Source: Planctomycetaceae bacterium (lineage in GTDB: Bacteria; Planctomycetota; Planctomycetia; Pirellulales; Pirellulaceae). Taken from it: 64,000 nucleotides of DNA. The notes beneath the pieces are model-generated. The model was not told where the DNA came from. It ran no database searches and worked only from the letters and a program-made list of their open reading frames with translations. A program made the translations under genes and the position numbers. The stretch covers positions 62,001 through 126,000 of the forward strand of contig JAAYDI010000211.1 of the NCBI GenBank assembly GCA_012729315.1, given 5' to 3'. This document shows positions 42,898 to 51,622 of the stretch, piece after piece (position 1 is the stretch's first letter; each line of letters begins with the position of its first letter).

Positions 42898-43649
42898 GAA
42901 GGGCACACTCGGACCAGCCGAACGACCGGGCCGCTGGTGACGGCCGCGATTTGGGCCTGGAGCAATTCGAGGCCGTCACCGACGACCAGGGGATTTCGCT
43001 GGATCAACTGAGCCAGGCCTATGCCCAGCTGCTGGGCAAAGGGGAGGATCCCTACGAACCACCGGCCGCGCCCCGCGAAATGGAAGCGGCCGACGTCATC
43101 GAGCAGGTGCAGGACGCGACGCGGGACGATGCCTGCGAACTCTGCCCGCGCTCGATCGTCGAAGCTGTCCTGTTTGTCGGACATCCCCGGAACGAACCGA
43201 TGACGGCCGCGCAGATTGCCGCGCTCATGCGCGGCGTGCCGACGCGCGAGATCGACGAGCTGATTGACGAACTCAATCAGTTCTACACCGCCCACGGCCA
43301 CCCGTATCAGATCGTGTCGGTCGACGCCGGTTACCGCCTGGAACTGCGCGAAGAATTCTGGTCGATGCGCAACGTGTTCTACGGACGGGTGCGGGAGGCG
43401 CGGCTGTCCCAGGCCGCCGTCGACGTGCTGGCCATCGTCGCCTATCAGCAGGGGCTCACGCGCCCGGAAATCGACGAACGGCGCGGCCGGCCGTGCGGTG
43501 CCCTGCTCAATCAACTCGTTCGCCGCCGGCTGCTGCGCATCGAACGCAGTCCCCAGAAACCGCGTGCGGCGCGCTACTACACCACCGATCGATTCCTGGA
43601 CCTGTTCGGCCTCGCCAGCCTGCAGGAACTCCCCCAGAGCCTCGAATGA
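42891..43649 (+). CDS. scpB: Segregation and condensation protein B
   Basis: A 252-residue protein, longer than usual because of an N-terminal extension of about 80 residues (Gln/Glu/Asp-rich). ScpB core with two winged helices: CELCPRSIVEAVLFVGHPRN, QFYTAHGHPYQIVSVDAGYR, LSQAAVDVLAIVAYQQGLTR, PEIDERRGRPCGALLNQLVR, RRRLLRIERSPQKPRAARYY then TTDRFLDLFGLASLQELP. ScpB works with ScpA and SMC in chromosome condensation. scpA is 8 kb away, at 51.6 kb, instead of adjacent as in most bacteria. It overlaps the epimerase by 7 bases. Confidence 0.92.
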   Translation: MVRRAHSDQPNDRAAGDGRDLGLEQFEAVTDDQGISLDQLSQAYAQLLGKGEDPYEPPAAPREMEAADVIEQVQDATRDDACELCPRSIVEAVLFVGHPRNEPMTAAQIAALMRGVPTREIDELIDELNQFYTAHGHPYQIVSVDAGYRLELREEFWSMRNVFYGRVREARLSQAAVDVLAIVAYQQGLTRPEIDERRGRPCGALLNQLVRRRLLRIERSPQKPRAARYYTTDRFLDLFGLASLQELPQSLE

Positions 43650-43686
43650 GGAGCGCGCGGCGCAGGCAGCGCCCCTCCCCCGGCGC

Positions 43687-45021
43687 TCAGGCCGTGATGT
43701 AGCTGTAGTCGTACGGCTCGCGCATCGGACGGGCCACGTACTGGTTCGCCTCCGCATCCCCCACGAAGGTCTCCTGCACCGGATCCCAGTTCAGCGACCG
43801 ACCCAGGCGGATCGCGATGACACCCAGATGACACAGGCTGGCTGAACGGTGACCGACCCGGGCCGGGCAGATCGTCTCCTGACGCGACTTCACACACGCG
43901 ACGAAGTTGCCCATGTGGTCGCTGCTGGCGTACACACGCGGCGCGCTAGCCGGCAGCGGTTCATTGATCAACGCCGGATCACTGGCCTCCAGCACTCCGC
44001 GCGTGACCCAGATCCAGCCGTCGGAACCGATGAAGCGGATCCCGTGCTGCTGCCCTTCCGGGTCCTTGACGCCGCCATGCCACTCGCTGGCCGTCGTGCT
44101 GCGGCAGGTGTGTGTCACCCCGTTGGCATACGTGTATGTCACGTCATACTCGCTCACCGCCGTGTACCCGCCGGGGATCATCTCCACCTTCGGCTGCCCC
44201 TCGACACGCACCGGCCCGGACCCGTCCAGATCCAGCGCCCACAGCACGATGTCGTTGTGGTGGGCGCCCCAGTCGGTCATCGTGCCGCCAGAATACTCCC
44301 ACCAGTACCGGAAGCTGAAATGCGTCCGCTCCTTGACGTACGGCACCGCCGGAGTCTGGCCAAGCCAGGCATCGTAGTCGAAACCGCCGGGCACCGGCCC
44401 GGCCGCGAACGGCCCGCCCCGCAACCCCGCCGGGAGCCAGACTTCGACCTTCTCGACGCGACCCACACGGCCGTTACGCACCAGATCACAGGCCAGTCGG
44501 AAATGCAGGCTGCTACGCTGCTGCGTCCCCGTCTGCAGCACCCGGCCTGTCTCACGCTGCACGTCCACCAGGCGTCGGCCTTCGTCAATCGTCAGCGTCA
44601 AGGGCTTCTCACAGTATACGTCCTTGCCCGCTTGCATGGCGGCCAGCGACACGAGCGTGTGCCAGTGGTCGACCGTGGCACAGATCACGGCGTCGATGTC
44701 CTGACGCTCGAGCAGTCGCCGGAAGTCGCTGTAACCCTCCGCCTCGGGAAACCGTTTCCGGCCCTCCGCCAGATGACTGGCATCCACGTCGCACAGCGCC
44801 ACGATGGGGCCGAACTGTCTGGCGTGCGCCGCGTCCCCCAGCCCCATGCCACCACATCCGATCAGAGCCAACCGCAACTGCTCGCTCGGCGCGTCGCCCG
44901 ACACGTCGGCCCGTGACGTCTGCCCGGCACATTCCTCCACAAACCAGGCTGGCAGCGCTGAGGCCACGATCGCGCCGGTGCGCTGCAGAAAACGACGACG
45001 CGACAGCAACGAGTGACTCAT
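43687..45021 (-). CDS. Tat-exported Gfo/Idh/MocA family oxidoreductase
   Basis: A 444-residue protein with a twin-arginine signal SRRRFLQRTGAIVASALPAW at its N-terminus, the hallmark of the planctomycete exported Gfo/Idh/MocA subfamily. Rossmann motif LALIGCGGMGLGDAAHARQF; VYCEKPLTLTIDEGRRLVDV; C-terminal YVARPMREPYDYSYITA. The GTMTDWGAHHNDIVLWALDL segment is the expected second-domain catalytic region with Asp/His. The folded protein is exported with bound NAD(P). Substrate unknown; possibly an oligosaccharide glycosidase-type activity, as shown for some relatives. Convergent with scpB. Confidence 0.92.
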   Translation of the reverse strand: MSHSLLSRRRFLQRTGAIVASALPAWFVEECAGQTSRADVSGDAPSEQLRLALIGCGGMGLGDAAHARQFGPIVALCDVDASHLAEGRKRFPEAEGYSDFRRLLERQDIDAVICATVDHWHTLVSLAAMQAGKDVYCEKPLTLTIDEGRRLVDVQRETGRVLQTGTQQRSSLHFRLACDLVRNGRVGRVEKVEVWLPAGLRGGPFAAGPVPGGFDYDAWLGQTPAVPYVKERTHFSFRYWWEYSGGTMTDWGAHHNDIVLWALDLDGSGPVRVEGQPKVEMIPGGYTAVSEYDVTYTYANGVTHTCRSTTASEWHGGVKDPEGQQHGIRFIGSDGWIWVTRGVLEASDPALINEPLPASAPRVYASSDHMGNFVACVKSRQETICPARVGHRSASLCHLGVIAIRLGRSLNWDPVQETFVGDAEANQYVARPMREPYDYSYITA

Positions 45022-45313
45022 GTTTCGGCCTCCTCGTGGGTGGTGGGGACAACATTCCGCTTATGATAGTTGGCACCGAGACCAGGTTCCAGGCGACCGG
45101 CGCGCGGGCCACTGCCAGATCGCTGTCGCGACACGAGTGGACGCACCGTGCCGCGGGCTGCGGGGGAGCAGCGCGCCGGCCGCGCCGCGGCACGTGTCCG
45201 GTGGACCGGGCAACCCGCGCGCGTGGCCGTGCAGAAGGGCCTGCGAGGGATCTTGGGCACGCGATGTAAAAGAGGGTGTGCCATAGACTTGCGCCGATCG
45301 GGGTGAATACGTA

Positions 45314-45342
45314 CTGACGGATTCCCCGTCTGCTGCTACAAT
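45314..45342 (+). promoter_or_regulatory. Promoter for the rpe operon
   Basis: CTGACG (45314-45319), 17 bases, TACAAT (45337-45342), about 190 bases upstream of rpe. The 508-base gap 45022-45529 otherwise holds no gene that I can support. Confidence 0.42.
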
Positions 45343-45529
45343 CGCACGTTTAGTTTCAGGTGCAGGGATACCTGTTTCTCCGCAATCGCGACGCGGCACG
45401 CACACTGAATTGGTGACTGGACGTTTACGTGGGGGATGGCGCACAGGCCATTTGAATGAATATCGATCGTGAGTCTATCCCTCGCTGCCGCCATCCTGTT
45501 TCTGTTTTGTGCTTGGGGAATCTTGCCCG

Positions 45530-46222
45530 GTGTCTCGACGTGATTACTTTCTGACGTTGCGCAACGCTCACCCGATCGTTCTTCCCTCGTTGTTGTCCGC
45601 GGACTTTGGCAATTTAGAACGGGAAGTCGCGAGTCTCGAGAGCGTGGGGGTACGTGCGTTGCATCTGGACGTGATGGACGGGTGTTTCGTGCCCAACATC
45701 ACGTTTGGCTTGCCGATCCTGTCGGCGCTGCGTCGCCTGACGAAACTGCCTTTGGACGTGCATCTGATGATCCAGGAGCCGCAGCGTTATATTGAGCGGT
45801 TCTACGAGGCGGGTGCGGATTGCCTGACCGTGCACATTGAAGCGGTGGAGCGGCCGCGCGAGGTGTTGCAGCAGATACGGGACGTGGGGGCGGCGTCCGG
45901 GATCGCGCTCAATCCGGCCACCGACATCGCGACACTTGACGGGTGTCTGGATCTGTGCGATCTGGTGCTGGTCATGAGTGTGCCGGCCGGGTTTGGGGGG
46001 CAGAAGTTCCACGAGGTCGCTGTGGACAAGCTGCGGCACGTGAGCCGGCAGGTGGGTGACGCGGTGTTTCTGGAAGTGGATGGCGGCATCAACACCTCTA
46101 CCATTCACCGCTGTGCCGTGGCCGGGGCTCAGTTGTTCGTGGCGGGCTCGGCGGTGTTCGGAAGCCCGGATTATGGGGAAGCGCTCAGGCAGCTGAGCCG
46201 CCTGGCAGAGGTTTCTGAGTGA
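45530..46222 (+). CDS. rpe: Ribulose-phosphate 3-epimerase
   Basis: About 230 residues. Start uncertain: GTG 45530 (GGGGA ten bases upstream) is chosen; GTG 45509 is in frame too. The TIM-barrel signatures are clear: IVLPSLLSADFGNLEREVAS, LHLDVMDGCFVPNITFGLPI, LDVHLMIQEP, LVMSVPAGFGGQKFHEVAVD, LEVDGGINTSTIHRCAVAGA. Catalytic Asp and metal His/Asp residues are in place. Interconverts ribulose 5-phosphate and xylulose 5-phosphate. The stop overlaps the start of the next gene (GTGA). Confidence 0.94.
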   Translation: MSRRDYFLTLRNAHPIVLPSLLSADFGNLEREVASLESVGVRALHLDVMDGCFVPNITFGLPILSALRRLTKLPLDVHLMIQEPQRYIERFYEAGADCLTVHIEAVERPREVLQQIRDVGAASGIALNPATDIATLDGCLDLCDLVLVMSVPAGFGGQKFHEVAVDKLRHVSRQVGDAVFLEVDGGINTSTIHRCAVAGAQLFVAGSAVFGSPDYGEALRQLSRLAEVSE

Positions 46223-46875
46223 GGCGCGTAGCGAGTATGTTACGGATTGTTCTGGTCCAACCTGGTTCGACCGACTTCGACGACCAGGGGCGCATCAAGG
46301 GCTCGTTGGATATCCCCTTGAGTGCCAATGGAACGGGGCAGGTTGCCCGGATCGTGGCCGAGCTGGCTGAGGAGCCGATCGAAGCCGTGTATGCGTCGGC
46401 ATGCGAGTCGGCGTTGCAGACGGCGCAGGCCCTGGCGCTGGACCGCCGGCTGAAGGTCAAGTCGGTGCCGAAACTGAAGAACTTGAACTACGGTCTGTGG
46501 CACGGGAAGCTGATCGAGGAACTGCGGCAGAACCAGCCGAAGATCTATCGGCATTGGCGGGAAAACCCGGAGCTGGCCTGCCCGCCGGAAGGCGAGTCGA
46601 TTGCGGCGGCACGCGAGCGTGCTCAGTTGGCGATCGCCAAGATTCTCCGGAAACACCGGCAGGGAATGATTGCCCTGGTCATCCCCGAGCCTTTGGCCAG
46701 CGTGGTGCGCGGGATCCTGCTCAACAACGAGCTGGATGATCTGTGGCAGGCGGAGACGGACGTCGGCGGCTGGACGCTGATCGAGTTGGAGGAAGGAGCA
46801 ATGCCGGTCAACGACGCGTCACACGGGGGCGCGTCACACGGGCGAGCGGGCGAACGTCCGGCGCAGACGTCATGA
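46219..46875 (+). CDS. Histidine-phosphatase-fold protein lacking catalytic residues
   Basis: A 218-residue protein from GTG 46219, with AGAGG upstream; ATG 46237 is a weaker alternative. Fold and order match the phosphoglycerate mutase superfamily, but the sites are changed. RHG is QPG (LVQPGSTD, 12-19), the ASxxxRAxQTA arginine is Ser ([12 protein letters not shown]), the proton-donor Glu is Asn ([10 protein letters not shown]), and the second catalytic His (VSHG) is VIPEP. So it is predicted inactive as a phosphatase and may be a binding or regulatory protein. It is coupled to rpe (GTGA overlap) and accD (ATGA overlap). The C-terminus carries a 15-bp duplication. Confidence 0.8.
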   Translation: MRRVASMLRIVLVQPGSTDFDDQGRIKGSLDIPLSANGTGQVARIVAELAEEPIEAVYASACESALQTAQALALDRRLKVKSVPKLKNLNYGLWHGKLIEELRQNQPKIYRHWRENPELACPPEGESIAAARERAQLAIAKILRKHRQGMIALVIPEPLASVVRGILLNNELDDLWQAETDVGGWTLIELEEGAMPVNDASHGGASHGRAGERPAQTS

Positions 46876-47681
46876 AGCGACAGAAACGTGGAGTTCCCGA
46901 AGGGTTGTGGCAGCGCTGTCCAGGCTGTCAGGAGATCATCTTCCGGAAGGAAGCTGAGCGGCGGCTGGGGGTCTGTCCCGAGTGCGACTACCACTTCTAC
47001 GTCTCCGCCCGCGAGCGGATCCGGCAGGTGCTCGACGAGGGCACGTTCGAAGAGTGGGACATGCAGCTCCGTCCCACCGATCCACTGGAGTTCGTTGACA
47101 AGAAGCGGTACGCGGAACGGCTCGTGGAAGAACAGGCCCGCACCGGCCTGACTGATGCGGCGCTGACCGGCACCGGGATGATTCGTGCCCGGCGCGTGGC
47201 CTTCGGAGTGACCGATTCGGCGTTCATCATGGGCAGCATGGGGTCGGTTGTGGGCGAGCGGCTGACACGGCTGATCGAACGCTCCACGGCCGAACAGCTG
47301 CCGCTGATCATCATCAGCGGATCCGGCGGCGGGGCCCGCATGCACGAAGGCATCCTGTCGCTCATGCAGATGGCCAAAGTCTCGGCTGCGCTGGCACGCT
47401 TTGACTCGGCCGGCGGACTGTTCATCTCGGTGCTCACGAACCCGACGATGGGGGGTGTCGCGGCCAGTTTCGCGGCGCTCGGCGATTTCGTGTTTGCCGA
47501 GCCGAGGGCGCTGATCGGTTTCGCGGGACCGCGCACGATCAAAGCGACTCTGCGGATTGAACTGCCCAAGGGATTCCAGACAAGCGAGTTTCTGCTGGAG
47601 CACGGGTACATCGATCGGATCGTGCCGCGCTCCAAACTCAAAAGCGAGATCGCCCGGACCATCGATTACTGCGGCAAGTAG
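46872..47681 (+). CDS. accD: Acetyl-CoA carboxylase carboxyltransferase subunit beta
   Basis: A 269-residue protein; ATG 46872 overlaps the previous stop (ATGA). N-terminal zinc finger [10 protein letters not shown]...[10 protein letters not shown] (two CxxC), then the crotonase-like core: [60 protein letters not shown]-type sequence, [20 protein letters not shown] and [20 protein letters not shown]. It catalyses malonyl-CoA formation with AccA. accA, accB, accC are not in the window. It is followed by a protein kinase 54 bases later. Confidence 0.96.
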   Translation: MKRQKRGVPEGLWQRCPGCQEIIFRKEAERRLGVCPECDYHFYVSARERIRQVLDEGTFEEWDMQLRPTDPLEFVDKKRYAERLVEEQARTGLTDAALTGTGMIRARRVAFGVTDSAFIMGSMGSVVGERLTRLIERSTAEQLPLIIISGSGGGARMHEGILSLMQMAKVSAALARFDSAGGLFISVLTNPTMGGVAASFAALGDFVFAEPRALIGFAGPRTIKATLRIELPKGFQTSEFLLEHGYIDRIVPRSKLKSEIARTIDYCGK

Positions 47682-47735
47682 CAATCCGGTCCCCAGGATG
47701 TTGCCGAAAACCGATCTGGCACCTAGATTGGAGCC

Positions 47736-48611
47736 ATGGGCCTGTTCGATCGACTTCAAGCCATGTTCCAGGGCGGTCGCGTGGATCTGCGCGAGCGGTT
47801 TGAGATCCTGCGCAAGGCCGTCTCCGGAACCATGTCCAAGTTCTACATGGCGCGCGATCGCAAGACTGACCGGATCGTGGGTTTGAAGATTGCCGATCGA
47901 GACAAATGGAACGCTTTTGAGGCCCGGTTTAAGGGGCTGCAGAAACCCAGTGAGGGGGAAATCGCGGCCTCGCTCCGTCACCCGCTGGTCGTGGAAACCT
48001 TCGAATACGGGATGAGCACCGAAGGGCTGCAGTACATCGTGATGGAGTTCGTCAAAGGGCCCGGACTGCACCATCTGCTCAACAACCGTGATCCGTGCAT
48101 TGAAGGGCAACGCGCGCGCCTGGTGCGGCAGATGGCGGAGGCCTTGGAGTACGTGCACGAGCAGAAGTACATCCACCGCGACATCTGTCCACGGAACTTC
48201 ATCTACGAGAGCGAGACGGGCAACCTGAAGCTCATCGACTTCGGGCTCTCGCTGCCAGCCCGTCCGGAGTTCATGACGCCCGGCAATCGGACGGGCACAC
48301 CGCTGTACATGGCCCCCGAAGTGGTGCGCCGGCGCGCGACCGATCAGCGGCTCGATATCTTCGCCATGGGGGTCTCGGCCTTCCAGATCTGCACCTTCGA
48401 GATGCCGTGGCCCGTCGTAGAAACGACCGGACAGGCCGCTCTGGCCCACGACACGCAGGTCCCGCGGGATGTCCTGGAGTACCGCCCGACTCTCAACCGG
48501 ACACTGGCCAAAGCGATCATGCGCTGCATGGCGCCCAAGCCCGATGACCGCCCTGCCACCGTGACCGAGTTCCTCCGCACCATCCGCACTGTCGAACACG
48601 ACGACGAGTAA
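47736..48611 (+). CDS. Serine/threonine protein kinase
   Basis: A 291-residue single-domain kinase without a membrane anchor. Catalytic Lys51 (IVGLKIAD), Glu in the helix C region, YIHRDICPRNFIYESETG (HRD 147-149, N154), DFG (168-170) and the APE (193-195) are all present. The glycine loop is degenerate (AVSGTMSKFYMAR), though this still can bind ATP in some kinases. IDFGLSLPARPEFMTPGNRT and GTPLYMAPEVVRRRATDQRL fit the Hanks-type architecture. Target unknown. Co-directional with accD. Confidence 0.9.
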   Translation: MGLFDRLQAMFQGGRVDLRERFEILRKAVSGTMSKFYMARDRKTDRIVGLKIADRDKWNAFEARFKGLQKPSEGEIAASLRHPLVVETFEYGMSTEGLQYIVMEFVKGPGLHHLLNNRDPCIEGQRARLVRQMAEALEYVHEQKYIHRDICPRNFIYESETGNLKLIDFGLSLPARPEFMTPGNRTGTPLYMAPEVVRRRATDQRLDIFAMGVSAFQICTFEMPWPVVETTGQAALAHDTQVPRDVLEYRPTLNRTLAKAIMRCMAPKPDDRPATVTEFLRTIRTVEHDDE

Positions 48612-48866
48612 CCGGCCGTGCAACTGGATACCCGCCACGGCCGCCACTTCGCCGGCTCTTGCGCTCTTGCGGACAAGCAAGCAGCATGCAACCCGCCAGG
48701 ACGGGGGGCCTCCGGGGGCGGTCGCCTGCCGGGTGCTTGCCGCCGGGCGCCAGTGTGCCCGGTGTTGTGCATGGACCGCATGTCCGGTGCCGCGAGGCGC
48801 GAGCCGTGCTGCAATCATCGGCGATCTCGCGCGGCTGCGTGTGATGCCGCGCTCGTGCGGCGGCCG

Positions 48867-48895
48867 TTGCCGATAGTGGCCCAAGCCCCTATACT
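48867..48895 (+). promoter_or_regulatory. Promoter for the small basic protein gene
   Basis: TTGCCG (48867-48872), 17 bases, TATACT (48890-48895). The start codon is 47 bases downstream, with AGGAG at 48928-48932. The 330-base gap 48612-48941 contains nothing else I can name. Confidence 0.6.
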
Positions 48896-48941
48896 CGGTG
48901 GTTTCCCGACAGTACTGGTAATGCGGCAGGAGCGTATGCCG

Positions 48942-49163
48942 ATGACGATCGACAAGAGCCTGAAGATTCACAGTGGAACGTCCCGTTCGCGGAACGTGCT
49001 GACGCGGGCGGAACGGCTGGCGAAGCTGAAAGAAGCGGAGCGGTGGGAAGAAGGGGACAGCGTGCTCGGGTTGCCCAAGGTGTTGGTCCCCAAGGTCGCG
49101 TTGAAAAAGAAGAAGAAGGCCAAGAAGGCCGATGAAGGGGAAGGCGAGCAGCAGGGTAAGTAG
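48942..49163 (+). CDS. Small basic protein (Chlamydiae/Verrucomicrobia/Planctomycetes family)
   Basis: A 73-residue protein from ATG 48942 (nine bases after AGGAG; ATG 48936 is too near). MTIDKSLKIHSGTSRSRNVL, TRAERLAKLKEAERWEEGDS, VLGLPKVLVPKVALKKKKKA. This is the phylum-restricted family of very basic short proteins whose tail (KKKKKAKKADEGEG) has a Lys-rich stretch. The function is unknown; a ribosome-associated role has been suggested by its basic character only. It has its own strong-looking promoter and sits four bases before the larA-like start. Confidence 0.88.
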   Translation: MTIDKSLKIHSGTSRSRNVLTRAERLAKLKEAERWEEGDSVLGLPKVLVPKVALKKKKKAKKADEGEGEQQGK

Positions 49164-49166
49164 TCC

Positions 49167-50438
49167 ATGCGCTGCCGGTTGGAGTATGGTCGCGAGGGGC
49201 TGGAGATCGACCTGCCAGATGCACGGGTCGTGCGGTCGCTGGCGTACAAATCGGTGCCACCGCTCCCGGATCCGGCGGCCGAACTCCGCGCGCTGCTCGA
49301 GCGTCCCACAGGCACGGTGCCGCTGCAGCAGCTCGCGCGTGGCAAGCGGACGGCCTGCATTGCGATCTGCGACATCACGCGCCCGGTGCCCAACGAGCTG
49401 ATCCTGCGCCCGCTGCTGCAGACGTTGGAGGACGCGGGGATTGACCGGCAGGAGATTCTGATTCTGCTGGCGACCGGCCTGCACCGGCCGAACGAGGGCG
49501 AGGAACTGGTGGAGATCGTCGGCGCCGAGATTGCGGCGCACTATCGCGTCGAGAATCATCACGGCCAGGTGCTGGCAGAACATGCGTTTCTCGGCGAGAG
49601 CCCGCGCGGTGTGCCGGTCTGGATCGACGCGCGCTATGTCGCGGCGGACCTGAAAATCACGGTGGGCCTGATCGAACCGCACCTGATGGCCGGCTACTCG
49701 GGCGGCCGGAAACTGATCTGCCCGGGCCTCGCGGCGCTCGAGACCGTGCGCGTCTGGCACAGCCCGCGGTTTCTCGAAGACCCGCGTGCCGATTGCGGCA
49801 TCCTTGACGGCAACCCGGTGCATGAAGAGAACACGTGGATCGGCCGCCGTGCCGGATGTGACTTCATCGTGAATGTCGTGCTCGACGACCAGCGCCGACC
49901 GCTCAAGTTCGTGACCGGCGACATGGAAGCGGCGTTCCTGGAAGGGGTCGCATTCGTGCGGGATGTCGTGACTGATCGGGTGCGTCAGCCGGTGGACATC
50001 GTCGTCACCAGCGGTGCAGGCTACCCCCTCGATACGACGTTCTACCAGGCGATCAAAGGGATGGTCGGCGCGCTGCCGATCGTCAAGCCAGGGGGCACGA
50101 TCATCATCGCCGCCAGCCTCACGGAAGGCATCGGCAGCCCGGAGTTCCAGCAGCTGTTCCAGGACAACGAGGACCTGGAGTCATTCATGCAGCGGATCCA
50201 GCACACCGATTACTTCGTGATGGATCAATGGCAGCTGGAGGAGCTGGCCAAAGTCCGCCGCCGGGCGCGCGTACGCGTGGTCAGCCACGGGTTGCCCGCC
50301 GCCGTGATCGATCGGCTCTTTGTGGATAGCGCCCCGAGCGTGGAAGCGGCAGTGTCCGACGCACTGGAAACCTACGGCCCGGAGGCCACGATCGCCGTGA
50401 TCCCCAAGGGCCCATACGTATTGGCACAGGTCGGATAA
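49167..50438 (+). CDS. Nickel-pincer lactate racemase-like protein (LarA/DUF2088 family)
   Basis: A 423-residue protein. Both domains of LarA are visible. Site residues by family alignment: [10 protein letters not shown] (H106), [20 protein letters not shown] (H172 and K182, the residue that carries the NPN cofactor), and VWHSP (H198, nickel ligand). All four are retained. LarA uses a nickel pincer cofactor made by LarB, LarC and LarE; none of these is in the window. Relatives racemise other 2-hydroxy acids, so the substrate is uncertain. The small basic protein gene ends three bases before it. Confidence 0.87.
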   Translation: MRCRLEYGREGLEIDLPDARVVRSLAYKSVPPLPDPAAELRALLERPTGTVPLQQLARGKRTACIAICDITRPVPNELILRPLLQTLEDAGIDRQEILILLATGLHRPNEGEELVEIVGAEIAAHYRVENHHGQVLAEHAFLGESPRGVPVWIDARYVAADLKITVGLIEPHLMAGYSGGRKLICPGLAALETVRVWHSPRFLEDPRADCGILDGNPVHEENTWIGRRAGCDFIVNVVLDDQRRPLKFVTGDMEAAFLEGVAFVRDVVTDRVRQPVDIVVTSGAGYPLDTTFYQAIKGMVGALPIVKPGGTIIIAASLTEGIGSPEFQQLFQDNEDLESFMQRIQHTDYFVMDQWQLEELAKVRRRARVRVVSHGLPAAVIDRLFVDSAPSVEAAVSDALETYGPEATIAVIPKGPYVLAQVG

Positions 50439-50482
50439 CCGCCCGGCCCAATGCGGCCGCCGCAGGGAACCGCGTCCCCCGT

Positions 50483-50506
50483 AGCTCCAGAACTAGCTCC
50501 AGAACT
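50483..50506. repeat. 12-bp tandem duplication at the end of the pentapeptide gene
   Basis: AGCTCCAGAACT is repeated at 50483-50494 and 50495-50506. The minus-strand stop codon (TAG, 50493-50495) is at the junction. It repeats the same kind of gene-end slippage as at 20885. Confidence 0.8.
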
Positions 50507-51125
50507 GCCACCAGGGCCGGGATGACTTGCGCCGCCCGGCAACGTTGGCGCCCACCCGCTGGCCATGCGGACCGATAGCCCCTTCCATCTTGATGCGCGA
50601 CATCTTGGCATCGGCCAACTTCGCATCAAACATATTGGAGAGCGTCAGGTTGGCGCCGATCAGATTCGCGCCGGTCAGATCTGCCCCGCGCAGATCCGCA
50701 CGCGTCAGATTCGCCTCGTTCAGGTTCCCACGCAGGTCGGTAACACTCAGATCCGCGGCGGTCAGATTCGCCCCGGTCAGGTCGGCCTGGGGCAGCCGTG
50801 CATAACGAAAGACGGCACCCGAACATTCTGCATCACAGAAGCGTGCCGCCTCAAGCAACGCGTCCGTGAAGTTCGCCTCACGCAGATTCGCCTTCTCGAA
50901 ATTCGCGCCGCTGAGACTGGCACTACGAAAGCTCGCCCCCTGCAGGTTGCAGCCACTGAAGTCTGCACCGCGCAAATCGGCATTGTGAAAATCAGTTTTT
51001 GCAAGATTCATGCCGGCAAAATTGGCACCCGGCAGTCGACAGCTGTCGAACGAATAGGTGCTGGCATCATCTGCTTCAATTTGCAGCAGAACTTGACCGG
51101 TTTCTCTGTGCTTGATTTTCATCAT
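50493..51125 (-). CDS. Pentapeptide repeat protein
   Basis: A 210-residue protein. After a start of about 30 residues (MMKIKHRETGQVLLQIEADD), about 26 tandem A(D/N)LxX repeats run from residue 30 to 185 (LPGANFAGMNLAKTDFHNAD, LRGADFSGCNLQGASFRSAS, LTRADLRGADLTGANLIGAN). They predict a right-handed quadrilateral beta-helix. The C-terminal tail ends RRKSSRPWWQFWS, a Trp-rich tip. Such proteins can mimic DNA or serve as scaffold; no signal peptide is seen. The tail is followed by a 12-bp duplication. Confidence 0.9.
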   Translation of the reverse strand: MMKIKHRETGQVLLQIEADDASTYSFDSCRLPGANFAGMNLAKTDFHNADLRGADFSGCNLQGASFRSASLSGANFEKANLREANFTDALLEAARFCDAECSGAVFRYARLPQADLTGANLTAADLSVTDLRGNLNEANLTRADLRGADLTGANLIGANLTLSNMFDAKLADAKMSRIKMEGAIGPHGQRVGANVAGRRKSSRPWWQFWS

Positions 51126-51518
51126 CCTCTCGACCCGCTAATACGCGCACCCGAGAAGGCATACGAGGACCCAAAGGTCTGCCGTCAAATCTCTATTCTG
51201 TCCTGTGTGTCAACCCTCCACTCCGTCGGCCGCCGACACTCCACCACCGCCTTCCTGTTTCGCTTGCGGTCCAACACTCCGTCGTGACATGCGACCATGC
51301 GACTCCGTTGTGACATGCGCTCTTCCGAGCAACACGAATATACCAGACCGGAGCCCCTCCAACTATTCAAATTCTTGCCAAAATGTCCGCCCCACACGTT
51401 CCCCCGAACCAGTTCCGATTGGAGAAGCGATAGGGGTTGTTCCGATTATAACACACGGTACTCCCCGAGGTACAACTGGTCGCCGAAATCAGTATTGGCT
51501 AGAATCTGGGCAATCTGG

Positions 51519-51534
51519 GCGGGGGTGCCCCCGC
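51519..51534 (+). other. GC hairpin upstream of scpA
   Basis: GCGGGGGTGCCCCCGC folds as a 6-7 bp stem, about 90 bases before scpA. A 9-bp tandem repeat (AATCTGGGC twice, 51503-51520) runs directly into it. Nothing else that I recognise lies between 51126 and 51622. Confidence 0.3.
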
Positions 51535-51622
51535 ACCTCGCAAATGGGGGAGCATGACCAGTTGATAGTGGGGCCGGAAAAGCGTCAATCGGTCGATTGC
51601 GCTAACCCGATCTGCGGTGGCT

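Noticed and set aside
43659-43673. Small GGCGC/GCGCC hairpin between scpB and the Tat-exported oxidoreductase as a terminator
   Set aside because: Only five pairs and no T-run; such stems are common at this GC content.
45022-45529. Possible small gene in the gap before rpe
   Set aside because: Only Arg-rich shadow frames on both strands; no ribosome site or motif.
46623-49823. Very long open frame (over 1,000 residues) on the minus strand opposite accD and the kinase
   Set aside because: Antisense to accD, kinase, small basic protein and the larA-like gene, all with clear motifs; amino-acid composition is typical of a shadow frame.
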